From Schaalia canis (lineage in GTDB: Bacteria; Actinomycetota; Actinomycetes; Actinomycetales; Actinomycetaceae): a stretch of 64,000 nt of DNA. The notes below the pieces were generated by a model. It had not been told where the DNA came from. It ran no database searches and saw nothing but the letters and a program-made list of their open reading frames with translations. Shown here one piece after another: positions 62,764 to 64,000 of the stretch (positions within the stretch are counted from its first letter, which is position 1; each line of letters begins with the position of its first letter). The position numbers and the translations under genes are program-made. The DNA lies in the NCBI RefSeq assembly GCF_003858455.1, contig NZ_RQZF01000002.1, forward strand, positions 186,001 to 250,000, written 5' to 3'.

Positions 62764-63744
62764 TTATGCCTGACGCAGTGACGCCACCTCATACAGGGCG
62801 ATACCCGTGGCGACGGCAGCGTTCAAGGACTCCACAGCCGAGGAAATCGGAATCGACACCACCTGGTCGCAGGCTTCACGCACAAGACGGGACAAACCAG
62901 CCCCTTCAGCGCCGGTGACAACCACCAGGGGCTCCTTCGCCAAGGGAAGATCACGCACCGAAACCTCTCCCCCGCCGTCAAGGCCCACCACAAAGAAACC
63001 CGCTTTCTTGCAGGCTTCAAGTGCACGCACCAGGTTGGTTGCGCGGGCCACTGGCACTCGTGCAGCCGCACCAGCAGAAACCTTCCAGGCGGTCGTGTTC
63101 ACTCCGGCGCTACGACGCTCGGGAATAATCACGCCGTCAACACCAAAAGCGCCCGACGAACGCAGGACGGCACCGAGGTTGTGAGGATCAGTCACCTGGT
63201 CAAGAGCCACCAAGAGGGGCACGCCAAGCTGCTGCAGAGAATCAGTAATGAGGTCATCAACGTGGGCGTACTCGTATTCAGCAACCTCAATCGCGACACC
63301 CTGGTGGACTGTTTCCTCGGTTGCAACATCAAGATCACGCTTCGTGACCTCGTAAACGGGCGCACCCATGGCAGAGGCGTTGCGGACCACCTCTTCAACG
63401 CGATCGTCTCGCACATTCCCCAGAACAAACACGCGGGTCACGGGCACGCCAGCTCGCACGGCCTCAGCCACCGGGTTACGTCCGGCAATCAGCTCATGAC
63501 CGGGGGCAACGCGAATCGACGATTTAGCTCGCGCCCTGGCAATCTGCGCCTTCTTTTCTTCGAGGCGCTCGCGGGCGATCTTACGCTTGTGGGCGGGATG
63601 GTAGGTGCGGTCCTCAGCTTTGGGTGTGGGGCCCTTGCCTTCGAGACGGCGGCGTGAGTGCCCACCGGTGCCGACCTGCGCACCCTTTTTCGATCCTGCC
63701 TTGCGTATCGCGCCGCGACGTCCGTCGCCGTTTCCACCTGCCAT
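62764..63744 (-). CDS. rlmB: 23S rRNA 2'-O-methyltransferase, RlmB/TrmH (SpoU) family
   Basis: About 326 aa. A basic N-terminal extension (~80 residues, rich in Arg/Lys/Gly) precedes the substrate-binding domain (HELIAGRNPVAEAVRAGVPV) and the knotted SPOUT domain: motif 1 DPHNLGAVLRSSGAFGVDGV, motif 2 VVTGAEGAGLSRLV and motif 3 IPISSAVESLNAAVATGIALYE. It methylates the ribose of a guanosine in 23S rRNA (G2251 in E. coli). ATG 63744 follows AAAGG. The N-terminal extension is typical of actinobacterial forms. Confidence 0.93.
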   Translation of the reverse strand: MAGGNGDGRRGAIRKAGSKKGAQVGTGGHSRRRLEGKGPTPKAEDRTYHPAHKRKIARERLEEKKAQIARARAKSSIRVAPGHELIAGRNPVAEAVRAGVPVTRVFVLGNVRDDRVEEVVRNASAMGAPVYEVTKRDLDVATEETVHQGVAIEVAEYEYAHVDDLITDSLQQLGVPLLVALDQVTDPHNLGAVLRSSGAFGVDGVIIPERRSAGVNTTAWKVSAGAAARVPVARATNLVRALEACKKAGFFVVGLDGGGEVSVRDLPLAKEPLVVVTGAEGAGLSRLVREACDQVVSIPISSAVESLNAAVATGIALYEVASLRQA

Positions 63745-63824
63745 AGTGTGCCAACCTTTCCGCATCATTTTGGCTCAGCCGTTAAGAATACCGGGATTTT
63801 CAGTAATCGTGCGGGTGGAAGTGC

Positions 63825-64000
63825 TCACTCCCCCATACGAGGTGAAGGCCAGCCACCGACTCGCTGCTCGATCTGAGCCGCGAGCGCCATGAGGACATCC
63901 TCCCTGCCGGGGCGTGCCACGAATTGCATGCCGATTGGCAAACTCGACGCGCTCACAGGGGCGGGCAGTGACAGTGCCGGATGCCCTGAGACGTTGAAAA
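63825..64000 (-). CDS. Amidase, C-terminal part (runs off the window)
   Basis: The last ~58 codons of a gene that continues past the right edge. They read FNVSGHPALSLPAPVSASSLP, then IGMQFVARPGREDVLMALAAQIE, ending GGWPSPRMGE. N-(V/L)-S-G-x-P-A-x-S-x-P followed by G-(L)-P-I-G-x-Q and E-D-x-L is the end of amidase-signature enzymes (GatA/AtzF-like hydrolases). The Ser-cisSer-Lys catalytic part lies outside the window, so the subfamily cannot be told. Confidence 0.85.
   Translation of the reverse strand, partial: FNVSGHPALSLPAPVSASSLPIGMQFVARPGREDVLMALAAQIEQRVGGWPSPRMGE

Overview
The window reads as chromosomal DNA of a high-GC Gram-positive actinobacterium, most likely Actinomycetaceae (Actinomyces/Schaalia-like). 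This is an inference from the high GC with G/C-ending codons, DUF3027 and FABP-like (DUF1794) proteins, an IdeR/DtxR repressor, a mycobacterial-type SerC, tandem CIRCE sites before groEL, a WXG100 protein, a sortase substrate ending LAQTG, and PTS sugar uptake. No rRNA is present; one tRNA-Arg(CCT) sits at the left edge.

Layout. 0.1-13.6 kb: tRNA-Arg, a universal stress protein, an NlpC/P60 hydrolase behind a c-di-AMP (ydaO-type) riboswitch, ideR, serC, two tandem MFS exporters, a DUF2975/HTH pair with its own promoter-operator, a purine permease, DUF3027 plus a cold-shock protein, and a membrane coiled-coil protein with PspA. 13.7-21.8 kb: a NYN-domain protein, a glycerol block (glycerol kinase, facilitator, divergent SorC-type regulator) and a PTS operon (antiterminator, EIICB, EIIA, HPr) preceded by a promoter and RAT-like antiterminator site. 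22-25 kb: a sortase-anchored surface protein and a small P-loop (uridine) kinase.

25-33.6 kb is an accessory island. It starts at the 3' end of the kinase gene and ends with a second, partial copy of that same 3' end. Its left part holds an IS3-family element broken by frameshifts and by an intact IS1634-family element (5-bp target duplication TTAGA), followed by a fragment of a second IS1634-type copy. Its right part is a tightly coupled, AT-richer four-gene operon: an N6-adenine DNA methyltransferase, a protein with two GHKL ATPase modules (MORC/Hsp90-like plus histidine-kinase-like), a divergent receiver-domain protein, and a ComEC-like metallo-beta-lactamase-fold hydrolase. I do not recognise this as a named system; it looks like a signalling-based conflict/defence module and is the main finding.

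33.8-64 kb returns to core genes: lysS, panD-panC with a DUF2520 reductase-like gene and two PH-domain membrane proteins, a two-component system, an HD-like protein, an orphan WXG100 protein, groEL, a LytR_C protein, ung, dtd, ygfZ with an FABP-family protein, a BCCT transporter, membrane proteins, purA, an SPFH/RHH pair, an S41 peptidase, rlmB and the 3' end of an amidase gene. Genes are commonly separated by very long perfect hairpins, which act as terminators; two ~60-bp palindromes (33.7 and 47.8 kb) are related to each other and show compensatory changes.
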